NCBI RefSeq assembly: GCF_004916975.1
Contig: NZ_STGQ01000001.1
Coordinates: 2,529,939-2,593,938, forward strand
Length of the DNA: 64,000 nucleotides
Direction of reading: 5' to 3'
DNA from: Paenibacillus dokdonensis
GTDB taxonomy: Bacteria; Bacillota; Bacilli; Paenibacillales; Paenibacillaceae
Under the pieces are notes generated by a model. The model had not been told where the DNA came from and ran no database searches. It worked only from the letters and a program-made list of their open reading frames with translations. This document shows positions 35,293 to 44,285 of this stretch, in pieces (within the stretch, counting starts at the first letter, position 1; each line of letters begins with the position of its first letter). Position numbers and translations under genes: made by a program.

Positions 35293-35872
35293 AACTAACC
35301 GGATCGTGTTAAGGCCTGGTTGCTAAAGATGGGAATGGTTGTGTTCCCCGAGCCCTTAAATTCGTATAATCCCTCCATGGCTAGGTTATAATTCTTGCCG
35401 CTGCCCGCCTTCTCGCAATTCATAGACGCCCAACCGAAAATATAAAAAACCGCAAGTACGCAGGCTAAAAAACAACTCCAAGCCCATCCGCATAGAGGAG
35501 CTTCTGATGACGATCGTACGCTGGAACAATTGAAACAAATTCTTGAACCCAAGTGTCGCAAGTAATTGAACACAAAACGGAAACGCCTTGGTAGAAGGAG
35601 CAGCACAGGTGCCGGAAATGGCGCCTGTGTTCAATTTTTAAGATATTCTTTCATATACGTCATTCGAAATGCATTGTGCTCATTCTGTTCAAACAGGATA
35701 TCGTGGATTTCTTAAGCAGTTTATTTCGGCAGGCTTGGTATTGCGGAATATGATACAGTTGGTATATTTCTAATTATAATCTGCAACATTATCCATTAGA
35801 ATTGCGTTTAAGTTTTGACTACAGAATTGAGCTAGGGTCCAAAGTATAATAGAACCATGGGAGTAATCATCT
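35293..35872. other. Decayed region with a hairpin
   Basis: On the reverse strand 35300-35400 reads NYNLAMEGLYEFKGSGN with no start. On the forward strand 35465-35575 has short open pieces ending before a terminator-like hairpin (CACAGGTGCC / GGCGCCTGTG at 35604-35629, then TTTTTA). I could not assign either remnant. A promoter for the gene at 35873 probably lies near AAGTATAATAG (35842). Confidence 0.45.
35604..35640 (+). terminator. Hairpin terminator of a lost gene
   Basis: CACAGGTGCC, GGAAAT loop, GGCGCCTGTG, then TTCAATTTTTA. Confidence 0.65.
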
Positions 35873-36658
35873 ATGAAAAAAACAAAAATCGCACTATCAC
35901 TTTCCTTTGTGTGTAGCTTACTAATCGGTAATCCAGCGGTAAGCCTCGCCAATAATTTTTCGAATACGGTTGACAATGGAAAAATTGAAAATGGACGATT
36001 GCTTATTCCACTACGTGCTGTTTCAGAGAGATTCAATTCAGAAGTGACTTGGAACCAGGCAAAAAAAAGCATTACGATTATTCGTGGCAAACGAGAGCTG
36101 TTGCTGCTTGTTAATTCTCGTACCGCTTTATTAAATAACGCTGTTCTCAGCCTTGATGTGCCAGCAAGAATTGATAATGGAACAACCTATGTTCCAGCAC
36201 GTGCTTTTGCTGAAGCCTTTGGTGGTACAGCGCTATGGTCCGAACAAGGACGAAAAGCAACCATTACGATCGGTTTGCAACAGGTCTTTATCCATACAGA
36301 GCCGCTCAAGCCTTGGAGAATGAGTCAGGAGAGAATAAACGAACTTAATGCAAAGATTAATGAAGCCACTGATCTCTCAAGCTTTTCGCAAATTCGAACA
36401 TATTTCAGACCTTATTTCACGGACTCATTTATAAACAAGATTACTTACAGTAATGGCATTAAAAATAACGCTATACTAACAAAAACAGCCGATATTACCT
36501 ACAGCAGCACTACAGCGGCGAGAATGCACCAATCTGCTTACTTTAAAAGTGGTCCTAACAATCTCGAGCTCGTTGATCGCTATGTATTCTATAAGTTTGT
36601 TGATAACCAATGGAAGATAGACGATGTGAATGTGGGCAGACAAATTATTGAACCATAA
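35873..36658 (+). CDS. Secreted stalk-domain protein
   Basis: A 261-residue exported protein. A signal peptide (MKKTKIALSLSFVCSLLIG, cleavage near SLA) precedes a copper amine oxidase N-terminal domain over residues 38-150, with RLLIPLRAVSERFNSEVTW and the repeat TTYVPARAFAEAFGG. The C-terminal half is unassigned and resembles an NTF2-like or lumazine-type beta domain ending YVFYKFVDNQWKIDDV. This is the third stalk-domain protein in the window after 15101 and 16833. GGGAG lies upstream of the ATG. Confidence 0.8.
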   Translation: MKKTKIALSLSFVCSLLIGNPAVSLANNFSNTVDNGKIENGRLLIPLRAVSERFNSEVTWNQAKKSITIIRGKRELLLLVNSRTALLNNAVLSLDVPARIDNGTTYVPARAFAEAFGGTALWSEQGRKATITIGLQQVFIHTEPLKPWRMSQERINELNAKINEATDLSSFSQIRTYFRPYFTDSFINKITYSNGIKNNAILTKTADITYSSTTAARMHQSAYFKSGPNNLELVDRYVFYKFVDNQWKIDDVNVGRQIIEP

Positions 36659-36993
36659 TACGGATTAGCAGTTCATTAAGAGGCTGTATCGAGATACCAT
36701 TTTTAATGGGTCAAGAGAGGATGGTTTCCAAGTAATGATGAACTGTGGCTAACAGGAAAGAAATAATTTAGAACTCGCTGGCAGCCACTACTATCTAAGC
36801 CGCTGAACATTTAAATGTTCAACAGCGGTTCAAGCACATCTCTCGCAGGGAACAATTGAAAGTTCTTCGGCTGGTACTTCAATATAAGCGTACAATCGTG
36901 TCAGACAAAAGAGACATGATTCATAAACTCTTGAACAACAAGCTCTGATATAATAGCAGATAGCAGGCATCTATTCTCTAGGAGGTGAGGCTA
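36659..36993 (+). other. Non-coding spacer
   Basis: Contains an imperfect hairpin CGCTGAACATTTAA / AATGTTCAACAGCG around 36800-36830. No gene seen. Confidence 0.4.
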
Positions 36994-37110
36994 TTGAAAA
37001 CAATCGGGGTAGGATTCTTACATGCATGGCTCTATGCAAAGCCAGTGAAGGATATGGCAATGCTTTGCATAGAGTTTAGGAACAATCACATTGCCAACAA
37101 CGAATCGTAA
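36994..37110 (+). CDS. Possible 38-residue small protein
   Basis: TTG 36994 lies six bases after TAGGAGGTGAGG, one of the strongest ribosome sites in the window. The frame encodes 38 residues (GVGFLHAWLYAKPVKDMAML and so on) and ends at TAA 37108. It precedes the CD3324-like gene by 55 bases on the same strand. It may be a real small protein, a leader peptide, or the remnant of a longer gene; nothing in it is recognisable. Confidence 0.4.
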   Translation: MKTIGVGFLHAWLYAKPVKDMAMLCIEFRNNHIANNES

Positions 37111-37165
37111 TATTTTTCTAACTGGCTTTGCACCTTATTGATTTATTAAATAAGGAGTGAGGCAC

Positions 37166-37432
37166 GTGAAATATTCAAAAGCCGAGTTTATTTTTCCAGA
37201 AGAATTGCTTCGTATCATTCAAGAATACGTTCAAGGCGAATTGGTTTATATCCCAAAACCCAAAGCGGCACACTTAAAATGGGGCGAGAAAACACGCAGC
37301 AAGGGTGTGGTCTCTGCTCGAAACGCCGAGATTCAATCCCTATTTCGCAATGGAGTCAGCATAAGGGAGTTGGCGGATCGGTATTTCTTGTCCTGCGAAA
37401 GCATAAAGAAAATTATTTATAAAAAGAACTAA
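37166..37432 (+). CDS. CD3324-family protein
   Basis: An 88-residue protein matching the Firmicute CD3324 family: IFPEELLRIIQEYVQGELVYIPK, WGEKT, RNAEIQSLFRNGVSIRELAD and YFLSCESIKKIIYKKN. The C-terminal half is a helix-turn-helix like those of sigma factors and Mor-type regulators, so a DNA-binding role is likely, but no function is established. The GTG at 37166 is chosen since AAGGAG ends nine bases before it. Confidence 0.85.
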   Translation: MKYSKAEFIFPEELLRIIQEYVQGELVYIPKPKAAHLKWGEKTRSKGVVSARNAEIQSLFRNGVSIRELADRYFLSCESIKKIIYKKN

Positions 37433-37434
37433 TG

Positions 37435-37474
37435 AAATCCGCTAAATCGTCATATCGACGGTTTAGCGGATTTT
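37435..37474 (+). terminator. Terminator of the CD3324-family gene
   Basis: AAATCCGCTAAATCGTC, short loop, GACGGTTTAGCGGATTTT. A long near-perfect stem two bases after the stop codon. Confidence 0.9.
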
Positions 37475-37588
37475 GTGCAAAGATGAATTAAATCAACTTA
37501 TACATAGCAACCGCATCTCTAAATCGGTAGACTCTAGTTGAGGTTGTTGTAATGAAGGACGGCCGACTCGTACGAAGGAGTGTAACGA

Positions 37589-38671
37589 ATGAACGAAATC
37601 ATAAAGAAGAAGCTGCTGGACAAAAATGAACAGCTGATCAACATGGTGATCGAACGCGCAAGAAGAGATTTTCTAGACGATATCGCAATTATTGGGCTTA
37701 CTGGTTCGTTTAGCACCGGGGACTTTCACGAGAAGAGCGATCTTGATTTAATTATTATTAATAATACAGAAAGGGGATGGGGAATATCCGATTGCTTCAT
37801 CTTAGATGACGTTGGATATGACATCTATTGCACGCCATGGGATACAAGAATACACGAGCAATCCACCTTAGAGAGTCCCAACGTATCGAGCCTAACCGAG
37901 CTCAAAATTCTCTATTATGCAAAGCCTGAGGATTTGGAGAAATTGAACGACTTCAGGCAAAAAGCTCTTGATGCGCTTGCGGATCCGATAGGAGAAGCGT
38001 GTCTTAATCGAGCAAAAAAATGGATCGATCTGGCTAAGCAAGCATACAGCGATACGATGCTGGGTGATAATATCGGTTCAGTGCGACATGCATCTGCCGA
38101 CGTTCTGTACAATCTGGTCAATGCCTTGGTCAGCATGAATAACACGTGCATCAAACGAGGAATCAAGCGATATTCGGAAGAAATATGCTCGTATCGCTAT
38201 GTTCCGGATGATCTCGAATCCTTATACATGTCAATCATCAAAGCTCATAACATTGAAGATATCCGAATTGCATCTTTTAATATGTTGAATAGCATTATGA
38301 GGTTACATAGCAAGATGTGTGATAGCTTCATTGTTAAACCTGCTCCGACTTTTGATAATCTGAGAGGAACTTACGAAGAATTGTGGTGCAATTGTCGCAA
38401 TAAAATCTTGAACAGTGTTAAAACGAACGATGCCTCCTATGCCTTTCTTTCGGCTTTTGGAGCACAAGGATATCTTGATGAAATGGCTGCGGAGAAAGGA
38501 ACTAAGAAATTTGATCTCATGCAGTACTTTGATGCAAATGATTTACCAGTAATGGAAGAGAAGTTCCTTGAAATGATGGATGAATATGTAGTCGAATATG
38601 GTAAGGTCGGCAGAGAAGTCGAACGTTTTACAACCTTCGATCAATTATATGCCCATTATATTAATCATTGA
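37589..38671 (+). CDS. Nucleotidyltransferase-domain protein
   Basis: A 360-residue protein. The N-terminal domain has the Pol beta-type motif GLTGSFSTGDFHEKSDLDLIIIN, in which GS and the D-x-D bind nucleotide and metal. The rest is helical and resembles the substrate-binding half of streptomycin or kanamycin nucleotidyltransferases. It probably adds a nucleotide to a small molecule; antibiotic resistance is possible but unproven. GAAGGAG is the ribosome site. No terminator element directly follows; the 360-base gap after it is described separately. Confidence 0.85.
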   Translation: MNEIIKKKLLDKNEQLINMVIERARRDFLDDIAIIGLTGSFSTGDFHEKSDLDLIIINNTERGWGISDCFILDDVGYDIYCTPWDTRIHEQSTLESPNVSSLTELKILYYAKPEDLEKLNDFRQKALDALADPIGEACLNRAKKWIDLAKQAYSDTMLGDNIGSVRHASADVLYNLVNALVSMNNTCIKRGIKRYSEEICSYRYVPDDLESLYMSIIKAHNIEDIRIASFNMLNSIMRLHSKMCDSFIVKPAPTFDNLRGTYEELWCNCRNKILNSVKTNDASYAFLSAFGAQGYLDEMAAEKGTKKFDLMQYFDANDLPVMEEKFLEMMDEYVVEYGKVGREVERFTTFDQLYAHYINH

Positions 38672-38865
38672 TCTTATATCCCAGTTCGTAATAAGTCCGC
38701 GGAAACGTGACTGTTGACAATCTATCAAATAAAATAGGATTTTTGAAGGGCTGTGTAGTTTCTATACGGTCTTTTTCATTTGGAGGTTTTCGCTATGATG
38801 GGTACACGGGTTACCCTTTGGCGGAACGATTGAAGTGTTTGAACGAGCAAAAAGGCGGAAGCATT

Positions 38866-38889
38866 ACGCTAACAGGAAGGATAGTTTAA
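38866..38889 (+). repeat. Dispersed repeat family 1 copy
   Basis: ACGCTAACAGGAAGGATAGT then TTA. Confidence 0.55.
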
Positions 38890-38931
38890 AAGTTTTCGCG
38901 AATACCCTCATATGGAGTTATTTACGAAGCT

Positions 38932-38949
38932 CGTGAATAAAACGTTAGG
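38932..38949 (+). repeat. attC-like element, right end only
   Basis: CGTGAATAAAACGTTAGG matches the right ends CGTGAATACAAGAACGTTAT (40877) and its relatives, with an ending GTTAGG that even fits the integron core GTTRRRY. The left arm was not found. Confidence 0.5.
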
Positions 38950-39052
38950 TGAATTCATGAAAAAATATACAAAGACCTTGAAAATTATCAATTAAATTAA
39001 CATGGAAAATTCAATAATGGGTTTAATTTAATATATGATAAGGGTGAAGAGA

Positions 39053-39868
39053 GTGAAAAAGACTAAATTAATTATGTTTGAGGGTATACCAGGTTCAGGC
39101 AAAACAACCACATCCCAATTACTATATACATATCTTAAAGAAGTTGGCGTAAATACAGAAGTTTATATTGAAGGTAGTGAACATCCAATTGATTTGCCTT
39201 TTTATGCTTATCTTACGAAGAATGAATACAACGATTTACTAATAAGATTTCCTCAACAAGCAGAATGGATTCGATTAAACTCTATTATAGAATATGATTA
39301 TATCTTAACACCTTATAAAGTACCTGAGCCGAAACCATGGAGTGATGAATTAGCCGAATATTTATCTTTTAAAGAATTTTGTTATTCAAATAAGGCCATT
39401 GTCCCATTTTATACATATAAGAAGATATTTTATACACGTTTTGAACAATGTGTTACAAGAATGTCTAACAAGGACACAGTAACTATTTTCGAGAGTGTCT
39501 TATTTCAGCACCAGATTCATGATATCAATAGATTGTATCCTCAAATCACAGAAGATGAAATCATCGAATACATAAGAAATCTTGCAGTTATAATTAGCCC
39601 ATTAAATCCAGTTTTATTTTATATGTCGCAGAATAGTGTTGAAGAATCATTGAAACATACGGCTATTATTCGCTCAAAACCAAAATGGTCAATTCCTGAA
39701 ACAGTCGAATACTACATAAAACGCAAAAATTTAGAACTGAGCACGGCTAAGTCGCTACCTTTTCGTTCGTATATTTTGAATAATACAGATAGAGATTGGA
39801 ATAAGATGTTTGATAGTATAAAGAGCACTCTTGATTGCGAATTCAAAGATGTCATGAACCCCGTATAA
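39053..39868 (+). CDS. P-loop nucleotide kinase-like protein, first cassette gene
   Basis: A 271-residue protein with a Walker A motif FEGIPGSGKTTTSQLLYTYL at the start, typical of thymidylate or deoxynucleoside kinases. The middle and end do not follow a named kinase closely. Expected role: phosphoryl transfer to a small molecule. GTG 39053 is chosen with AAGGGTG upstream; ATG 39035 is possible. The gene is AT-rich. Its TAA stop lies inside the TATAAC left end of an attC-like element. Confidence 0.75.
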   Translation: MKKTKLIMFEGIPGSGKTTTSQLLYTYLKEVGVNTEVYIEGSEHPIDLPFYAYLTKNEYNDLLIRFPQQAEWIRLNSIIEYDYILTPYKVPEPKPWSDELAEYLSFKEFCYSNKAIVPFYTYKKIFYTRFEQCVTRMSNKDTVTIFESVLFQHQIHDINRLYPQITEDEIIEYIRNLAVIISPLNPVLFYMSQNSVEESLKHTAIIRSKPKWSIPETVEYYIKRKNLELSTAKSLPFRSYILNNTDRDWNKMFDSIKSTLDCEFKDVMNPV

Positions 39869-40017
39869 CACTGTATCTACGCTACGGACTACGCCCTTGG
39901 TTCGCAAGAAGAGTATGCAGAGAAGTCGATTCAACGAACACCCCTGCGAGGCTAAGTCCGTTGGACCCGGCGCTGAGCGCCTTAAGCCTCTCGGTTTCAT
40001 AGATACAAAACGTTATA
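39864..40017 (+). repeat. attC-like imperfect palindrome, site A
   Basis: Left end TATAACACTGTATCTACG pairs with right end CATAGATACAAAACGTTATA; the left side has three unpaired bases and the right six between the two pairing blocks, as in the bulged L and R boxes of attC. Internal stretch CCTTGG..GCA..GAAGT.GATTCA is shared with sites B, C and D. Length 154 bases. It overlaps the stop of the preceding gene. Confidence 0.75.
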
Positions 40018-40116
40018 TGACATACTTGCTAGATAAAACCTGTTCTTACAACACATGTAATATACCCATAATTATGAGTTAAAAAAGTGCTATTTCAGTT
40101 ACATGGAGGGGAAAAT

Positions 40117-40665
40117 ATGCTATACGGACAACGAGTAACAATAAGGCCGGTTGTTGAAGAAGATTGGATACAGCGATTTGAATGGCTATCCGATTCTGCA
40201 GTTAACCGAACGTTACCATCGGGAAGTGGTATGCCGATAACACCGGGTGTGGTCAAAGAGCGTGTACTGAGGTACGCACAAACAGATCTATCAGCTGTCT
40301 ATTTTACTATTATAAAAGAAGATGGTATCCCGATTGGCAACACCCAATTGTTTAATATCCATCCTTGGTCCAAGCATTCTGAATTTGGTATTTGGATTGG
40401 GGACAAAAGGGTATGGGGACAAGGTTATGCTACAGAAGCGACAAGTGTTGTTCTAAAATTTGCATTTGAGCGTTTAAATCTTCATAAAGTGTATTTGACG
40501 GTAGATGCTGATAATCCTGGTGCTATTCGGAGTTATGAAAAGTCGGGTTTCAAGAAGGATGGCATACAAAGAGACGAAGTCTATAAAAATGGTCAATATG
40601 TCGATCGTATAATGATGAGTATCTTGAAGCATGAATATTTAAATATATCTAACTCATCTAATTAG
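40117..40665 (+). CDS. RimJ/RimL-type GNAT acetyltransferase, cassette gene
   Basis: A 182-residue N-acetyltransferase of the GNAT_3 type. The acetyl-CoA loop is RVWGQGYATEATSVVLKFAF; the C-terminal NPGAIRSYEKSGFKKDG is typical of RimJ/RimL relatives. It transfers acetyl from acetyl-CoA to an amine of a protein or small molecule; target unknown. GGAGGGG lies upstream of ATG 40117. It sits 100 bases after site A and 55 bases before site B, a single-gene unit. Confidence 0.92.
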   Translation: MLYGQRVTIRPVVEEDWIQRFEWLSDSAVNRTLPSGSGMPITPGVVKERVLRYAQTDLSAVYFTIIKEDGIPIGNTQLFNIHPWSKHSEFGIWIGDKRVWGQGYATEATSVVLKFAFERLNLHKVYLTVDADNPGAIRSYEKSGFKKDGIQRDEVYKNGQYVDRIMMSILKHEYLNISNSSN

Positions 40666-40719
40666 CATGTGTGTAGGAATCATTTTATTTTGTAGTGATT
40701 CAGGAAGGCAAGTACATCA

Positions 40720-40896
40720 TATAACAATATGTTAACGCATCAGCGGAAAAGCCGCCTCGGTCGCTAGAAGATTAAGCAAGGAAGCTAACTCAGGCGACAC
40801 ATCCATTCACCCAACCGCATCGCGGCCAGCCGAATGCACAAGTCGTGCGTCGAGCAGTTTAGGGTGAATGGACGTCGTGAATACAAGAACGTTATT
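40720..40896 (+). repeat. attC-like imperfect palindrome, site B
   Basis: Left end TATAACAATATGTTAACGC, right end CGTGAATACAAGAACGTTAT. Inner pairing CATCCATTCACCC / GGGTGAATGG adds a second stem. Internal GCCTCGGTCGCTAGAAG and GGAAG..AACTCAGGCGACAC align with site C. Length 177 bases. Confidence 0.75.
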
Positions 40897-41419
40897 AGAA
40901 ATAGCCGCAAAGAAATAAAAAAAAATTTCAATTTACTTTGGAGGTAAGTCGAGATGGAGAGCAAAAAAATTGATAATAAAGAATTCCCGATATTGGAATT
41001 TGATGAATCGCGAGTTGCAATAATTGAGGCAACTAATTTTATCAAGCCAAAAGAAGAATTTGAATACTGTGTAATAACATTTTTTAGAGATGTAATTGAA
41101 AAAATGCAAACGGAAGGAAAATTGAAAGAAGTTGCATGCCTACATTGCGAGACTGTAGATTTGCCAATATATGAAACATATTATCAAGGAAAAAAAGTAC
41201 ATATTACTGTGGGGTATTTGGGAGCAGCAGGTTCAGCAGGATTCTTAGAAGAACTGATAGCCTATGGTTTTCAGAAATTTATAGTTTGTGGTGGTGCAGG
41301 TGTATTAAAAAAAGACATTGCTGTTGGACATGTAATAGTGGATCGTCTACACTTAGTTGGACAGAAAAAATAAGGGCTTGTAGAATAAACCTATCATCAT
41401 TAAGGAGCGGAACTCTACA

Positions 41420-41704
41420 ATGCCAAAACAAGAACGACGTACCTTTACCTCAGCATTCAAAAAGCAACTGGTGGAACTCTATGAAAATGGGAAATCCAGA
41501 GCAGCCATTGTGGAGGAATATGATCTCACAGCCTCTGCTTTAGACCGCTGGATCAAACAAGCTCAGACAACGGGCTCCTTCAAGGAGAAGGACAATCGCT
41601 CGTCAGAAGAAAACGAGTTAATTGCATTACGAAAAGAGAACCAACGTCTGAAAATGGAGGTGGATATTTTAAAGCAAGCCGCGCTGATCATGGGACGAAA
41701 GTAG
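41420..41704 (+). CDS. IS3-family transposase OrfA
   Basis: A 94-residue helix-turn-helix protein: FTSAFKKQLVELYENGKSRAAIVEEYDLTASALDRWIKQA is the DNA-binding part, followed by a leucine-zipper helix (IALRKENQRLKMEVDILKQAALIMG). It binds the element ends. AAGGAGCGG lies upstream of the ATG. Its end overlaps the upstream extension of orfB, allowing -1 frameshifting to make the full OrfAB transposase near CGAAAGTAG. Confidence 0.93.
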   Translation: MPKQERRTFTSAFKKQLVELYENGKSRAAIVEEYDLTASALDRWIKQAQTTGSFKEKDNRSSEENELIALRKENQRLKMEVDILKQAALIMGRK

Positions 41705-41745
41705 CTATCATCCAGAACAACCTCGATAAATACTCGGTATCAGCA

Positions 41746-42540
41746 ATGTGCGACGTCCTGCAAATCGCAAGAAGTACGTTTTACTATGACGCGAAAGAAC
41801 AACCGAACGAAGACGATATAACCGAAGCGATTCTTGAGATATTCCACAACAATCGAAAAGCTTACGGTACACGAAAGATCAAGGTCAAGCTCCAAGAACG
41901 CGGATTCGTCGTTTCCAGACGTAGAATTGGGCGGATTATGAAAGAGCAAGGGCTAGTTTCCACCTACACTGTGGCTCAATATAAGCCCCATAAAACCGCT
42001 TCTAATGAAGCAACGACAGGGAATGTTCTGGACCGTGAGTTCGAGCAGGAGGAAGCAAAGCGCTTCGTTGTCAGCGATCTGACTTATGTGAAGGTTCAGA
42101 ACCGATGGCATTACATATGTGTGCTGCTCGACTTGTTCAATCGAGAGATCATTGGCCATAGTGCAGGTACGAATAAAGACGCTGCTCTGATTTCCCGCGC
42201 TTTTGCGAACGTCCAGGGAGATTTACGTCAGATTCAGTGGTTTCATACGGACCGCGGCAGCGAGTTTAAAAATCAAAAGATAGACGAGCTTCTGGGGACG
42301 TTTGAGATCGGCAGATCTCTAAGTGCGAAAGGCTGTCCATACGATAACGCTGTAGCCGAAGCTACCTACAAAATCATGAAAACAGAGTTCGTGAACCAGA
42401 TGAACTTCCAAAGTCTTCGTCATCTGGAACTGGAATTATACGATTACGTTAATTGGTTCAACAAGCATCGTATTCATGGGACATTAGGTTATATGACTCC
42501 TGTTCAGTATCGCCAAGAAGCCCTTAAAAAAGTTGTCTGA
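41746..42540 (+). CDS. IS3-family transposase OrfB (DDE integrase core)
   Basis: A 264-residue rve-type catalytic domain. The DDE triad is visible as FVVSDLTYVKV (first D), WFHTDRGSEF (second D) and NAVAEATYKIMKTE (E), followed by the C-terminal HRIHGTLGYMTPVQY. The ATG shown is internal; the same frame extends upstream to overlap orfA, so the active product is probably made by -1 frameshifting. All residues needed for transposition appear present, so the element may be active. Confidence 0.93.
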   Translation: MCDVLQIARSTFYYDAKEQPNEDDITEAILEIFHNNRKAYGTRKIKVKLQERGFVVSRRRIGRIMKEQGLVSTYTVAQYKPHKTASNEATTGNVLDREFEQEEAKRFVVSDLTYVKVQNRWHYICVLLDLFNREIIGHSAGTNKDAALISRAFANVQGDLRQIQWFHTDRGSEFKNQKIDELLGTFEIGRSLSAKGCPYDNAVAEATYKIMKTEFVNQMNFQSLRHLELELYDYVNWFNKHRIHGTLGYMTPVQYRQEALKKVV

Positions 42541-43087
42541 TTTACTGTTGACAATCCATAGTACCAGTTTCTGCAGTGAGAGATGAAGGAGTATCATACC
42601 ATTACATTAAGCCATCAAGAGAAATTGAATGTAACCTAGAGGTATTAAAAATCATAGAGGACGATTTTAATATACATAATATCGGATATATAAAGGCAAA
42701 AACTTGGACGACAGATTCTTTTTATAGAGAAACGAAAGAAAAGGTTGAGTTGCGGAAAGCAGAAGGGTGTGTAACTGTAGAAATGGAAGCAGCAGCATTT
42801 ATGGCTGTTTCACAATTTAGAAATGTAAAATTAGGTATTATCTTGTATGGCGGTGATGATTTAAGTGGTGTCGAATGGGATAGTCGAAGTTGGAATAGCA
42901 GATCAGAAATAAGAATAAACCTTGTTCAAATATCAATGCGGATATGCAGTTCTTTATAACTGGAATAGATATAATCCATTTATTAATGCATTTATAAAAA
43001 GGGAAATACTAAATAGACAACCAAGTGTTAAATGTAAATATGACAACATAAATAAATTATGCGAAATCGAAGAAGGCGGCTACAACA

Positions 43088-43197
43088 TATAACACCGTAT
43101 TCTCACTGCGGCCCAAAAGGGGCCTTGGTTGCCAGAGGCATTTCGGGGAAGTGGATTCAGGCAAAGCACATGATTATCGTGAAAACATTGATTATTC
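43088..43197 (+). repeat. attC-like imperfect palindrome, site C, degenerate right end
   Basis: Left end TATAACACCGTATTCTCACT then GCGG. Internal GGCCTTGGTTGCCAGAGGCA and GGAAGTGGATTCAGGCAAAG align with sites A and B. The right end CGTGAAAACATTGATTATT is only a weak match to CGTGAATACAAGAACGTTAT. Confidence 0.65.
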
Positions 43198-43247
43198 TCA
43201 TGATAAAATTAATAATGTATACATAGCTTATCAAGGAGGCGGTTCAA

Positions 43248-43304
43248 TTGGTAACCATGAATATTCGGACAGAAACTAGAAGGATAGCGCCTACTCGTCC
43301 ATAA
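43248..43304 (+). pseudogene. N-terminal stub of a GNAT acetyltransferase
   Basis: TTG 43248, nine bases after AAGGAGG, encodes VTMNIRTETR, which is the usual start of YhbS-type GNAT proteins, then stops after 18 codons. Probably a truncated gene left by recombination. Weak evidence because so few residues remain. Confidence 0.35.
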
Positions 43305-43342
43305 ACTGCGTGTTTCTTTCTTGATGAGGGCAACCAGTACAC

Positions 43343-44212
43343 ATGCAAGAATATCAAATTATAAGAATGAATGATTTTTCAAATGATCAGATCAATCAAA
43401 TCAGAATGCTAGAACAGTTATGCAGGATATACGATAAGTCAAGTTTGAGGGTGGGGATCGAAAGCCTTAAAGAGATAGATGGAGATCAGGCTTTTCTTTG
43501 CCAACACGAAGATCAGTTAATCGGTTTTCTAAGTTGGTATTCATCAGATGGGATTGAAGCTAATATTAATAGTATGGTTCATCCGCAATCCCGCCGTTCA
43601 GGTGTTTTTCGGGGATTACTTAAAAGGGCAACGTCGGAGATGCAAATGCATGGCATCCTTACTTGCCGTTTCAGAATTCCATCAAACTCTGAGTCAGGTA
43701 TTGATTGTATAAGACATTTAGGGGCTAGCTTTAGTTCATCTGAATTCTCTATGACCTTCAAGGGCGTAGAAGATACAAAATTATGTTTCGGAGACGTTAA
43801 TTTGCGATTGGCTGTAGAACAGGATATAGAGTTTTTGATTAAGTGTTTATCTCAGGCTTTTGGAGATTCAGAGTCTTGGACTAGGAAGTATTTGAGCCAT
43901 ACTAAAGAGTCTTCACGTATTACTTATATTGCTATGGACGGTCTGACACCAGTAGGGATGATTAGAGTTAATTGTCTTCATACGAATACTGCCATTATCC
44001 ATGATTTTTGTGTGCTTCCCGCATTTCAGGGGAGAGGATATGGCCGTGAAATTCTTTCGAGGGTAGTTAAGCTTTTGCTAAGCCAAGGGTACCCTCAAAT
44101 CCGCTTGAGTGTAGTTACTCAAAATAGACGTGCATTAAGTCTTTATCAGTCAATAGGATTTGATGTTTCTGCCGAATCTCTTTATTATGTGATCCCTATT
44201 AATAACATTTAG
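43343..44212 (+). CDS. Tandem GNAT acetyltransferase, cassette gene
   Basis: A 289-residue protein with two GNAT domains. The N-terminal one (residues 1-140) keeps MVHPQSRRSGVFRGLLKRA, an altered acetyl-CoA loop. The C-terminal one (150-289) has the full VLPAFQGRGYGREILSRVV loop and the NRRALSLYQSIGF end. Probably only the second domain is catalytic, as in MshD-like or Eis-like double GNATs. Substrate unknown. It lies 146 bases after site C and 74 bases before site D. Confidence 0.88.
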   Translation: MQEYQIIRMNDFSNDQINQIRMLEQLCRIYDKSSLRVGIESLKEIDGDQAFLCQHEDQLIGFLSWYSSDGIEANINSMVHPQSRRSGVFRGLLKRATSEMQMHGILTCRFRIPSNSESGIDCIRHLGASFSSSEFSMTFKGVEDTKLCFGDVNLRLAVEQDIEFLIKCLSQAFGDSESWTRKYLSHTKESSRITYIAMDGLTPVGMIRVNCLHTNTAIIHDFCVLPAFQGRGYGREILSRVVKLLLSQGYPQIRLSVVTQNRRALSLYQSIGFDVSAESLYYVIPINNI

Positions 44213-44285
44213 TTGATTAAGATAAGGAAAAGAACTAGTTACAAAGTAAAAGATATTGTTGGTATCAAAGAAGACGCTGAAATCC

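Larger units (their letters stand above)
38672..39052 (+). other. Gap with repeat scars ahead of the cassette-like array
   Basis: Contains a family 1 copy (38866) and the apparent right end of an attC-like element (38932-38949). A short ATG frame at 38794 (MMGTRVTLW) is closed after about 12 codons. Confidence 0.45.
41339..42558 (+). mobile_element. Complete IS3-family insertion sequence
   Basis: 1220 bases. Left end TGGATCGTCTACACTTAG and right end (reverse strand) TGGATTGTCAACAGTAAA form imperfect inverted repeats of about 25 bases. TAG (41336-41338 and 42559-42561) is the 3-base target duplication. It carries two overlapping frames, orfA and orfB, in the -1 relation usual for IS3 elements. 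Confidence 0.92.
40954..42959 (+). pseudogene. Nucleoside phosphorylase-like gene interrupted by IS3-family element
   Basis: The N-terminal part (40954-41338) contains ITVGYLGAAGSAGFLEELIAYG and FIVCGGAGVLKKDIAVGHVIV, the phosphate/nucleoside-binding blocks of the PNP/UDP phosphorylase (MTA/SAH nucleosidase) superfamily. The C-terminal part (42562-42959) continues AVRDEGVSYHYIKPSREIE and contains VTVEMEAAAFMAVSQF with the conserved ME pair and the end ILYGGDDLSGVEWDSR. Removing the element and one copy of the TAG duplication joins the halves in frame as GHVIVPVSAVRDEG. The gene was thus intact just before insertion. It would cleave or phosphorolyse nucleosides. GGAGGTAAG precedes the ATG. Confidence 0.9.

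Noticed and set aside
38706..38720. GTTGACAATCTATC resembling the right end of the IS3 element at 42548
   Set aside because: Only about 12 bases match and they overlap a generic -35-like TTGACA; no second end was found.
39864..40017. Reading site A as a simple terminator of the kinase gene
   Set aside because: The 154-base length, lack of a T-run, conserved inner blocks and presence of three further relatives do not fit a terminator.
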